This document shows positions 1 to 5,287 of a stretch of DNA of 5,553 nt, in pieces. Made by a program: the position numbers and the translations under genes. Each line of letters starts with the position of its first letter. Positions within the stretch are counted from its first letter, which is position 1. Source of the stretch: Elusimicrobiota bacterium (GTDB lineage: Bacteria > Elusimicrobiota > Endomicrobiia > Endomicrobiales > Endomicrobiaceae); contig JAIRQB010000001.1 of NCBI GenBank assembly GCA_031256695.1, forward strand, positions 1 to 5,553, in the 5' to 3' direction. Under the pieces are notes generated by a model. The model was not told the origin of the DNA and made no database searches. It saw nothing but the letters and a program-made list of their open reading frames with translations.

Positions 1-2
1 GT

Positions 3-149
3 TATAGCGAAGGTTTATCTCTGTATTCGCAGGGACGCTATATAGAGGCTCAAAGGGCTTGGGAATTGACTTTAAGATTAAATCCTAATCATAAAAAAGC
101 CGTCTCTGCTCTGTCTAATTTAAAAAAATCAGGACAAATATCGGAATAA
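3..149 (+). CDS. C-terminal end of a TPR-repeat protein (5' truncated)
   Basis: This open frame enters from the left edge and ends at TAA 147-149, giving 48 residues. It reads as the last helix pair of a tetratricopeptide repeat: YSEGLSLYSQGRY, then IEAQRAWELTLRLNPNH, then KKAVSALSNLKK. The pattern of small residues (G, Y, A), the A-x-x-A/W-E-x-x-L-x-L-x-P core and the trailing helix are typical of TPR proteins, which act as protein-protein scaffolds. The frame has no start in the window, so the rest of the protein and its function cannot be judged. It is the only plus-strand gene here and converges on the chaperone-like gene ending at 270. I am fairly sure it is the tail of a real gene because the TPR pattern is clean and the other two plus frames are stopped early, but no specific product can be named. 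Confidence 0.72.
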   Translation, partial: YSEGLSLYSQGRYIEAQRAWELTLRLNPNHKKAVSALSNLKKSGQISE

Positions 150-269
150 AAAGGCATTGTTGCTGTTGGTTATTGTGAGGACATAGCGGTTGGCAGTTGT
201 TATCTAATTGCTCATATTTTGCGCTTTATCTTTCTTGCGGAGTGTCTGAAAGGTAAAAACGGCGGGTCT

Positions 270-929
270 TTATTTTAAAATTTCTTCGTTAACATTTACT
301 TTTGAAGTTCTCAAAATATTCAAATACCACTCGTTTAAAATTCTATTGACTTTATACTGAGCATATGTATTTACATCTATATTTGGATTTAACTGCGCAA
401 TCAAATCATATTCAGATTTAGTTATTTTTACAGAAGAAATTAAAAGTGTTTTAAATTTCTGTATAGCAATCTGTTTTTTCAAAAGAGTTTCATATTCATT
501 GGCAGCCATATTTATGCTTCTTAAAAAATTGCTGTAAGCTCTGGGGCTAAACATATTATTTTCGGCAAACATTGGAGAGTTGACTATATTGTTTTGCAAT
601 TCAGTATCAGAAACAATTATCTTATATTTCAACGATTGCTGATAAAAAATTTCATCCTGAATGAGAGATTCAACCGTCCTAGACTTTATTTGCGATATTT
701 GCTCTTGAGTCACTGCAGCAGTAGAAACACTCTGCAATTGATTGAGCATATTTGCATATAAGGTGTTATACAATTTTGCAGACACTTTATTGCCGTTTAT
801 ATTGATTGCCGTGTCCAAACTCGCTGTATTGCCGAATAGATAAGAGCCGAAACCGACAAAAATACCGGCAAAAAAACCTATTATTGTAATGATAAAAATA
901 ACCTGCATATGCCGTCTTAAAAAGTCCAC
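270..929 (-). CDS. Membrane-anchored SurA/PpiD N-domain protein without a PPIase domain
   Basis: This 219-residue protein resembles the chaperone part of the SurA/PpiD family of envelope folding factors. A short basic N-terminus (VDFLRRH) is followed by one hydrophobic segment, about residues 9-33, which should anchor it with the bulk in the periplasm. Residues 43-50 (NINGNKVS) and about 85-170 match the SurA_N pattern, with a TVESLIQDEIFYQQ helix, VSDTELQ, and then MFSPRAYSNFL. Residues about 188-215 resemble the C-terminal helix (LNEWYLNILR) that follows the parvulin domain in full-length members. No parvulin domain lies between, so it is probably a holdase or chaperone, not an isomerase. 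The start is GTG at 927-929, supported by GAGGA (938-942) at 8-nt spacing; an ATG at 906-908 would cut the N-terminal basic stretch. It lies 4 nt after the bactofilin gene, so it is probably cotranscribed. The family call is by pattern and moderately sure; the client proteins are unknown. Confidence 0.68.
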   Translation of the reverse strand: MDFLRRHMQVIFIITIIGFFAGIFVGFGSYLFGNTASLDTAININGNKVSAKLYNTLYANMLNQLQSVSTAAVTQEQISQIKSRTVESLIQDEIFYQQSLKYKIIVSDTELQNNIVNSPMFAENNMFSPRAYSNFLRSINMAANEYETLLKKQIAIQKFKTLLISSVKITKSEYDLIAQLNPNIDVNTYAQYKVNRILNEWYLNILRTSKVNVNEEILK

Positions 930-933
930 TTTA

Positions 934-1317
934 TTATTCCTCGCTATTTATAGTATTTATATATTCTTCATCAGTCTTAATTTTAGAGGATTTCCCCTCA
1001 AAATAAGCGCCTTCAACAATAGTCAGCAAGTCCGTAGTTATATCGCCTTCAACTCTTGACTTTGGCAACATCTCTATAGATTCTTTTGCAGAAATATTGC
1101 CTTTTACATATCCGCCTATCATAATAACTATAGTATTTATATTGCCTATAATTTGCCCTTCAGCGCCTATCATAACGCCGGCGGCTTCAATATTGCCGAC
1201 AAATTTGCCGTCAACGCGCACAACCTTATCTGTTTTAATCTCGCCTTCAAAAACAGCGCTGCCGCCTATTATAGTCTCTACAGCCTCCAACAAACTTTTA
1301 GAACTCTTTTTTGACAT
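934..1317 (-). CDS. Bactofilin (polymer-forming cytoskeletal protein)
   Basis: This 127-residue protein is a small bactofilin (DUF583). The family forms nucleotide-independent filaments on the inner face of the cytoplasmic membrane and positions cell-wall enzymes. The central part, about residues 15-110, has the regular short beta-strand rhythm of a right-handed beta-helix. Family-typical stretches are VRVDGKFVGNI (33-43), LPKSRVEGDI (84-93) and VEGAYFEGK (101-109). The flanks are short and charged: a Lys/Ser-rich N-terminus (MSKKSSKS) and an acidic tail ending in SEE. The ATG at 1315-1317 overlaps the stop of the upstream M23 gene by one base (TAATG). A strong GGGAGG (1323-1328) lies 5 nt before it. 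The tight coupling to a membrane-anchored M23 endopeptidase matches the bactofilin-M23 pairs known from cell-shape systems, such as CcmA with Csd proteins in Helicobacter. The family assignment is secure; the role in curvature, rod shape or an appendage is inferred. Confidence 0.93.
   Translation of the reverse strand: MSKKSSKSLLEAVETIIGGSAVFEGEIKTDKVVRVDGKFVGNIEAAGVMIGAEGQIIGNINTIVIMIGGYVKGNISAKESIEMLPKSRVEGDITTDLLTIVEGAYFEGKSSKIKTDEEYINTINSEE
938..942 (-). promoter_or_regulatory. Shine-Dalgarno site supporting a GTG start
   Basis: GAGGA on the minus strand lies inside the last codons of the bactofilin gene, 8 nt before the GTG at 927-929. It favours the GTG over the internal ATG at 906-908 as the start of the SurA/PpiD-like gene. 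Confidence 0.6.
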
Positions 1318-2282
1318 TATTGCCTCCCTGAAGAATCTGATAATAAAAATGAAATTGGATTTATGGGTTTGCCGTTAAAATGAACTTCATAATGGACGTG
1401 AGAACCAGTCGCCGTCCCAGTATTCCCCATTTTCCCTATCAACTGACCCCTGACAACATATTCATCTACTAAAACCAAACGCCTATTAAGATGGGCATAT
1501 GCTGTCCTATAGCCGTATCCGTGGTCAACAACTATGATATTTCCGTAACCGGACTGCCAACCTGAGAAAACAACTTTGCCTTTGGCTGTGGCAACAACAT
1601 CTGTATTTAAAACATTGGCAATGTCAACTGCCGCGTGAAAATCTCTTGTATTACCGAAGAAAGGATTTTGTCTGAAGCCAAAATGAGAAGTTAAAACGCC
1701 TTTGGCAGGATAGCCGCGGGGAACAGCCATAAAGAGAGAACGCTGGTCTTTTATATACGATATTATCTCTAAATAACTTTTCTGCATATGATTATACTGC
1801 TCGGACACCGTATTCATTTGCTTTATGAGCGATGCATAATCTACGCGGTTATTCCCCCTTCCATACAAGACGGAAAGAAAAGCATTGCTTTGAATTTCTG
1901 TAGGTCCGCCTTCCCCTAAAAACTGCTCGGCAAAATTCTCTTCTATTATTGATTTCTTTGAATTAAGGGAAAGCAATGAGCGGATTTTATCGTCATTTGC
2001 TTGAACTTTTTCAAACATACTCTTTGTTTTTTCCAATTGTTCCGCAAAAAACAACATTCTAAACTGCATCACGCGATTGTCCGCTTTTACTCTTATATAA
2101 TCAATATGCCGGCTTACAAGATACCCAGCCCACAATGTCACAGAAGTCCAAGACACAACCATTATGCACAAGACCAAAAGAGAAATACTCATCCTCTTGG
2201 GCTTTGCAGCGCCTTGATAGACGAGTATAAAAGTAACCTTCCTCTTAAGTTCTTTCCACGTCCTGCCAAATCCCACTCTCAT
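1317..2282 (-). CDS. Membrane-anchored M23 (LytM-type) peptidoglycan endopeptidase
   Basis: This 321-residue zinc metallopeptidase is expected to cut peptide cross-links of peptidoglycan in the periplasm. Residues 1-30 are a basic cytoplasmic tail and about 31-55 form a membrane segment. About 60-105 are helical and likely coiled coil, a second helical stretch covers about 145-185, and the catalytic domain spans about 193-315. The metal and catalytic residues of M23 are all present: H216 and D220 (HAAVD), H264 (AYAHLN), and H295/H297 (HVHYEV), with the usual GNTGTATGSH loop before them. It should therefore be active, unlike the degenerate LytM regulators. The ATG at 2280-2282 has GGGAG at short spacing. 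Residues 15-30 match the tail seen before the membrane segment in related M23 proteins, so the later Met31 is an unlikely start. The gene overlaps the bactofilin gene by one base. The short cytoplasmic tail is the obvious candidate for bactofilin contact, which is an inference. Confidence 0.93.
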   Translation of the reverse strand: MRVGFGRTWKELKRKVTFILVYQGAAKPKRMSISLLVLCIMVVSWTSVTLWAGYLVSRHIDYIRVKADNRVMQFRMLFFAEQLEKTKSMFEKVQANDDKIRSLLSLNSKKSIIEENFAEQFLGEGGPTEIQSNAFLSVLYGRGNNRVDYASLIKQMNTVSEQYNHMQKSYLEIISYIKDQRSLFMAVPRGYPAKGVLTSHFGFRQNPFFGNTRDFHAAVDIANVLNTDVVATAKGKVVFSGWQSGYGNIIVVDHGYGYRTAYAHLNRRLVLVDEYVVRGQLIGKMGNTGTATGSHVHYEVHFNGKPINPISFLLSDSSGRQ

Positions 2283-2291
2283 AATGCTCCC

Positions 2292-2320
2292 ATTCTACAA
2301 AAACTCACTCTTGCTGTCAA
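2292..2320 (-). promoter_or_regulatory. Near-consensus sigma70 promoter for the M23-bactofilin unit
   Basis: On the minus strand, TTGACA (2315-2320) is a perfect -35 box. A 17-nt spacer separates it from TAGAAT (2292-2297), a five-of-six -10 box. Only 9 nt lie between the -10 box and the ATG at 2280-2282. Initiation at the usual distance would start the transcript about 2-4 nt before the start codon, so the M23 message would be nearly leaderless. The site lies in the 106-nt gap after lpxI and would separate the cell-shape genes from the lipid A genes transcriptionally. Confidence 0.7.
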
Positions 2321-2388
2321 TTTTTGTCCGTTTGTTATGCGTAAAGTTTTGACTTGAAGCCGTTAAAAAACCGTCAAATTCTGATTGT

Positions 2389-3198
2389 CTAAAAACTTAT
2401 GCCTACAATAGCGATATTGTTTTCTTGCGCTTTTTTTATAGTTTCGTCTTTGTCTAACATTAAGGTGACCCCCGCTTCTATTATAAGCGCGCGGATTTTA
2501 TTTTCTTTTAATGTATCTATTGTTTTTAAGCCTATTACGGGAATGTCAAATCTAAAGTCCTGATTGGGTTTTGCAACTTTTACAACAATAGCGTTTTCCC
2601 CGCCTAAAAGATAAGCCCTCTTTATGCACTCATCTGTCCCTTCTACCGATTCAACCGCTAAAACAGAGCGGTCTTTTACCACAACAGTTTGCCCTATATC
2701 AAGCCCTGCTATTGCTTTTGCCGTTTTAAACCCGAAATCAGCGTCTTTATTTTCATCAGAGGACAATTTCTTGCCTGATATTAAACCTTTAGGCGCAAGG
2801 AGAGAGGTTAAATAAGAATGAGACGGGATAAGAGTCATTCCGTCCTTGTCAAATTCAGCCGCTATTGTTTTTAAAATAGTGTCTGTCTTTTTGTTGATTA
2901 GGCTTCCCATAACTTTTATAGCCCTAAAATCCATAGAGATTGCGGAATAGATTTTTACGTGTTTTACTTGCCCCGCCATAATAACGGTTTTGACATTTTC
3001 GCTTTTTAAAGCGTCTATTATCTTTTGGAACTTTCCAACTGACAGGAAAAAAGTTTTATCGCAAAACTTTTCAAGTTCTCTATCAGCCTCTTCTTTTAAA
3101 GCGATACAAATTACTCTATTGCCGCTCTTTCTTATTTCTTGAGCGGTTAAAAATGGAAATCTGCCGTTTCCTGCTATTAGCCCGATATTTTCTGACAT
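2389..3198 (-). CDS. lpxI: UDP-2,3-diacylglucosamine pyrophosphatase LpxI
   Basis: This 269-residue protein belongs to the LpxI (DUF1009) family. LpxI hydrolyses UDP-2,3-diacylglucosamine to lipid X and UMP, the fourth step of lipid A synthesis, at the cytoplasmic side of the inner membrane. It replaces the unrelated LpxH of E. coli. Family features are the N-terminal IGLIAGNGRFP (5-15), VIMAGQV (72-78), AVESVEGTDE (181-190) and the C-terminal QDFRFDIPVIG (213-223). The aspartates of this last motif include the likely equivalent of the catalytic Asp225 of Caulobacter LpxI. The protein ends close to the family's usual length. The ATG at 3196-3198 has AAGGA 6 nt upstream. It follows the second lpxA after a 76-nt gap with a hairpin, so its expression may differ from the upstream genes. 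lpxB often follows lpxI but is absent here; a promoter and an M23 gene come next. Confidence 0.93.
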   Translation of the reverse strand: MSENIGLIAGNGRFPFLTAQEIRKSGNRVICIALKEEADRELEKFCDKTFFLSVGKFQKIIDALKSENVKTVIMAGQVKHVKIYSAISMDFRAIKVMGSLINKKTDTILKTIAAEFDKDGMTLIPSHSYLTSLLAPKGLISGKKLSSDENKDADFGFKTAKAIAGLDIGQTVVVKDRSVLAVESVEGTDECIKRAYLLGGENAIVVKVAKPNQDFRFDIPVIGLKTIDTLKENKIRALIIEAGVTLMLDKDETIKKAQENNIAIVGISF

Positions 3199-3230
3199 AA
3201 AAAATCCTTTTTACAAAAACAAAAATTTTT

Positions 3231-3275
3231 AATTTTCAATTCTTAACTTTTAATTTTGGAAGTTAATTGAAAATT
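3231..3275 (-). repeat. Long AT-rich inverted repeat between lpxA2 and lpxI (possible attenuator or terminator)
   Basis: The arms 3231-3249 and 3260-3275 pair over 16 bases (AATTTTCAATT plus AACTT), with a 3-nt bulge (3242-3244) and a 10-nt loop. The right arm begins on the stop codon of the second lpxA. In the direction of transcription the stem is followed by A5T5 and then GT5, just before the lpxI Shine-Dalgarno. It may act as a weak intrinsic terminator, an attenuator or a processing/stability element that lowers lpxI expression. The stem is nearly all A-T, so termination strength is uncertain. A 10-bp direct repeat TTTTAATTTT (3227-3236 and 3248-3257) sits within it. Confidence 0.6.
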
Positions 3276-4033
3276 TAAGGTCTTGCTATTGAGCGTTTTG
3301 AATTCTTAATAAACTCTAAAATTTCTTTGATTTCTGCAGATTGGTATGTTTCTAATTGCGCTACGGCATCTTTTAAGAGGAGTTTAGACATAAAGAGGAT
3401 TTTGTAGGCTTTTTTTATTTGAGATATTTGTTCTTGAGTCATTTCCCGCCTTTTCATACCGACTAAATTTAAACCTTCTAAAACCGCCCTTTGCCCTGAA
3501 CAAGCAGCGTAGGGAATAATATCCATACCCACCATAGAATTTGACCCCGTCATTGTGCCTTTGCCGAGTCTTGTCCACTGATGAACGCCGACATTTCCGC
3601 TTATAAAAGCGCCTTCGCCTACTTCAACGTGTCCGCCTAAAGAAGAACAGTTGGCAATAATCACATTATCGCCTACTCTTGTATCGTGAGCGGCGTGGGA
3701 GCAAGCCATAAAATAACAATTCTTGCCTATAATTGTTGAGTCAGTTTTATTGCCTCTATTGATTGTCACAAATTCTCTAAGAACAGTCCCCGCTCCTATA
3801 AAAACTTTTGTCTCTTTATCTTTATAACTTAAATCTTGCGGCTCTGTCCCCACAGAAGCAGAATGGAAAATTCGGCAATTTTCGCCTATTTCAGAATACT
3901 CTATAAAGCAATTTGCCCCTATTTTAGCGCCCGCCCTTATTATTGTATTCTTGCCGATTGCAGTATAAGCGCCTATTTCAACATTTTCCTCAATTTGAGC
4001 CGTCTTATCTATAAGCGCTGTTTTATCTATCAT
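3275..4033 (-). CDS. LpxA paralogue (second UDP-GlcNAc-type O-acyltransferase)
   Basis: This 252-residue protein is a divergent second copy of LpxA, the acyl-ACP-dependent acyltransferase that starts lipid A synthesis. It has the left-handed beta-helix of hexapeptide repeats (about 1-180) and the LpxA C-terminal helical domain (about 190-252). The catalytic core is intact: H116 (E. coli H125) in SHAAHD, H113, G134, H135, H151, Q152 and R195 (R204). Two specificity residues differ. S69 replaces K76, which helps bind UDP-GlcNAc, and S164 replaces the acyl-ruler G173. The loop after NRG (91-94) is also shorter and lacks glycines. The ATG at 4031-4033 overlaps the stop of lpxA as ATGA, with AGAGGA about 12 nt upstream, so translation is probably coupled. 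A start at 4096 would only add 21 residues inside lpxA. Both copies end in a closely similar IKNS-R-I-RP tail, so a tandem duplication is likely. It may accept a different sugar nucleotide or acyl chain. Confidence 0.88.
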   Translation of the reverse strand: MIDKTALIDKTAQIEENVEIGAYTAIGKNTIIRAGAKIGANCFIEYSEIGENCRIFHSASVGTEPQDLSYKDKETKVFIGAGTVLREFVTINRGNKTDSTIIGKNCYFMACSHAAHDTRVGDNVIIANCSSLGGHVEVGEGAFISGNVGVHQWTRLGKGTMTGSNSMVGMDIIPYAACSGQRAVLEGLNLVGMKRREMTQEQISQIKKAYKILFMSKLLLKDAVAQLETYQSAEIKEILEFIKNSKRSIARP

Positions 4034-4797
4034 GGTCTTGTAATTCCTCTTTGAGAATTTTTGATAAAAGCAAATATATCTTGGACAGGAAGGCAATCGC
4101 TGTCTTTTAATTTTTCTAAAGCATCCTCTAAAGTCATTTTAGACATAAATAAAATTTTATAAGCCTCTTTAATTTTTTCAATATCCGATAATTTCATCTT
4201 GCTTCTTTTCATTCCTATTATATTTAGCCCTGCTAAAACAGCGCGGTCGCCTTGCGCTGTAGAATACGGGATAATATCCATTACCACCTTTGCGCCTCCG
4301 CTTACCATAGCGTGTTTGCCTATTTTGCAAAATTGATGAACGCCCACTCCCCCGCTGAAAATAGCATAATCACCCACCTCTACATGCCCAGCAAGACCTG
4401 TTGAATAGCCCACAATTACGCCGTCGCCTAAAATACAATCGTGCGCTATATGAGAGCAAGCCATAACAAGACAATTCTTGCCGACTATTGTCTGCCCTGC
4501 CGCGGCTGTTCCTCTGTTTACAGTGGCGCATTCGCGAATTGTTGTGCCGCCGCCTATTATGACTTTTGTTTCCTCGCCTTTATATTTTAAGTCTTGCGGT
4601 CTTTTACCTATAGAAGAAAAGTTGAAAATCTCGCAATTTTTGCCTATTTCAGCAAATTCTATCGCGGCTTGTCCGTGAATTTTAGTCCCAGCGCCTATAA
4701 AAGTTTTCTCGCCTATCACGGTATAAGGACCTATTTCAACATTTTCTTCAATTACAGCGCTTTTATCTATTATTGCTGTAGAATGTATTAAAGCCAT
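4030..4797 (-). CDS. lpxA: UDP-N-acetylglucosamine acyltransferase LpxA
   Basis: This 255-residue LpxA transfers an R-3-hydroxyacyl chain from ACP to the 3-OH of UDP-GlcNAc in the cytoplasm. The protein is a left-handed beta-helix of hexapeptide repeats (about 1-185) followed by the C-terminal helical domain. All key E. coli residues have equivalents: K71 (K76) in PQDLKY, H116 (H122), catalytic H119 (H125) in SHIAHD, H138 (H144) in LAGHV, H154 (H160) in VHQF and R198 (R204). G167 matches the acyl-chain ruler G173, while R185 replaces H191. The ATG at 4795-4797 lies 3 nt after the fabZ stop, with GGAG 6 nt upstream inside the end of fabZ. It overlaps the next gene, its own paralogue, by four bases. 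Of the two copies this one keeps the canonical substrate residues, so it is the better candidate for the housekeeping enzyme. Confidence 0.95.
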   Translation of the reverse strand: MALIHSTAIIDKSAVIEENVEIGPYTVIGEKTFIGAGTKIHGQAAIEFAEIGKNCEIFNFSSIGKRPQDLKYKGEETKVIIGGGTTIRECATVNRGTAAAGQTIVGKNCLVMACSHIAHDCILGDGVIVGYSTGLAGHVEVGDYAIFSGGVGVHQFCKIGKHAMVSGGAKVVMDIIPYSTAQGDRAVLAGLNIIGMKRSKMKLSDIEKIKEAYKILFMSKMTLEDALEKLKDSDCLPVQDIFAFIKNSQRGITRP

Positions 4798-4800
4798 TTT

Positions 4801-5268
4801 TTACTCCGGTTTATCAACTATCATAAACATAAATTCCGCTTCTGCTGCGAGTTTATCATTGACAAAGGCTTCGCCTCTTACCTTGCCTCGCCGCCCTACC
4901 CATTTAACAGCCTCAACGCGCAATTCTAAAATATCGCCTGGTTTTACAGGCTGTCTGAATTTTGCTCCGTCTATTGACATAAAATAAGCGAGACAATTTT
5001 TCATCTCCGGTTTTGACAAAAACAGAGCGCAAGAGGTTTGAGCCATAGATTCAACTATAAGAACGCCCGGCATTATAGGAGCGCCGGGAAAATGACCTTG
5101 AAAAAAAGCCTCATTTCCGCTTATGCATTTATAGCCTACGGCTTTTAACGGCTCATTATCGTTGATTTTAATCTTGTCAATCATCAAAAACGGAAATCTG
5201 TGCGGTATAATTTTTAAAACTTCTTCGTGGCTTAATATCTTTTCGCCTTCTTTTAACTGACTATACAT
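4801..5268 (-). CDS. fabZ: 3-hydroxyacyl-ACP dehydratase FabZ
   Basis: This 155-residue hotdog-fold enzyme dehydrates 3-hydroxyacyl-ACP in type II fatty acid synthesis. It competes with LpxA for the same 3-hydroxyacyl-ACP pool, which explains its place between lpxC and lpxA. The signature PHRFPFLMID (22-31) is present. The active site GHFPGAPIMPGVLIVESMAQ (58-77) carries catalytic H59 and E73. The family-typical KFRQPVKPGD (103-112) follows. The length is normal for FabZ. The ATG at 5266-5268 is chosen because AAAGGAG lies 7 nt before it. A longer reading to 5310 would add 14 residues without family similarity and would overlap lpxC. The gene begins 19 nt after lpxC and stops 3 nt before lpxA. 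FabZ is a separate protein here, unlike the LpxC-FabZ fusion found in Bacteroidetes. Confidence 0.96.
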   Translation of the reverse strand: MYSQLKEGEKILSHEEVLKIIPHRFPFLMIDKIKINDNEPLKAVGYKCISGNEAFFQGHFPGAPIMPGVLIVESMAQTSCALFLSKPEMKNCLAYFMSIDGAKFRQPVKPGDILELRVEAVKWVGRRGKVRGEAFVNDKLAAEAEFMFMIVDKPE

Positions 5269-5275
5269 CTTAAAA

Positions 5276-5282
5276 CTCCTTT
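5276..5282 (-). promoter_or_regulatory. Shine-Dalgarno site fixing the fabZ start
   Basis: AAAGGAG on the minus strand, in the 19-nt gap between lpxC and fabZ, is 7 nt from the ATG at 5266-5268. It decides for this start over the upstream in-frame one inside lpxC. Confidence 0.8.
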
Positions 5283-5287
5283 TGTTT

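Noticed and set aside
150..269. Possible bidirectional terminator between the converging TPR gene and the chaperone gene
   Set aside because: I found no GC-rich stem followed by a T-run on either strand, only short weak pairings. The gap also shows no coding signal.
2001..2357. Plus-strand open frame opposite the M23 gene and the promoter gap
   Set aside because: It lies antisense to a well-supported gene, has no recognisable domain and shows no convincing ribosome binding site. The same holds for the plus-strand frames at 1097-1378, 2624-2815, 3836-4054, 4478-4678 and 4594-4791.
2341..2388. Possible terminator after lpxI (TTTGAC and GTCAAA arms)
   Set aside because: The stem is only 6 bp with a 19-nt loop, and the T-run lies in the loop rather than after the stem, so it does not look like an intrinsic terminator.
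3384..3578. Minus-strand open frame inside the second lpxA in another frame
   Set aside because: It is fully contained in a well-supported gene and its translation has no family-like pattern.
4034..4096. Upstream in-frame start that would lengthen the second LpxA by 21 residues
   Set aside because: The extra residues lie inside lpxA and have no LpxA-like pattern. The ATG at 4031-4033 gives the family N-terminus MIDKTA and a classic ATGA overlap.
3275..4797. Repeated isoleucine/glycine-rich coding pattern that could be taken for a DNA tandem repeat
   Set aside because: It is the hexapeptide rhythm of the left-handed beta-helix, repeated at protein level and not as conserved DNA units.
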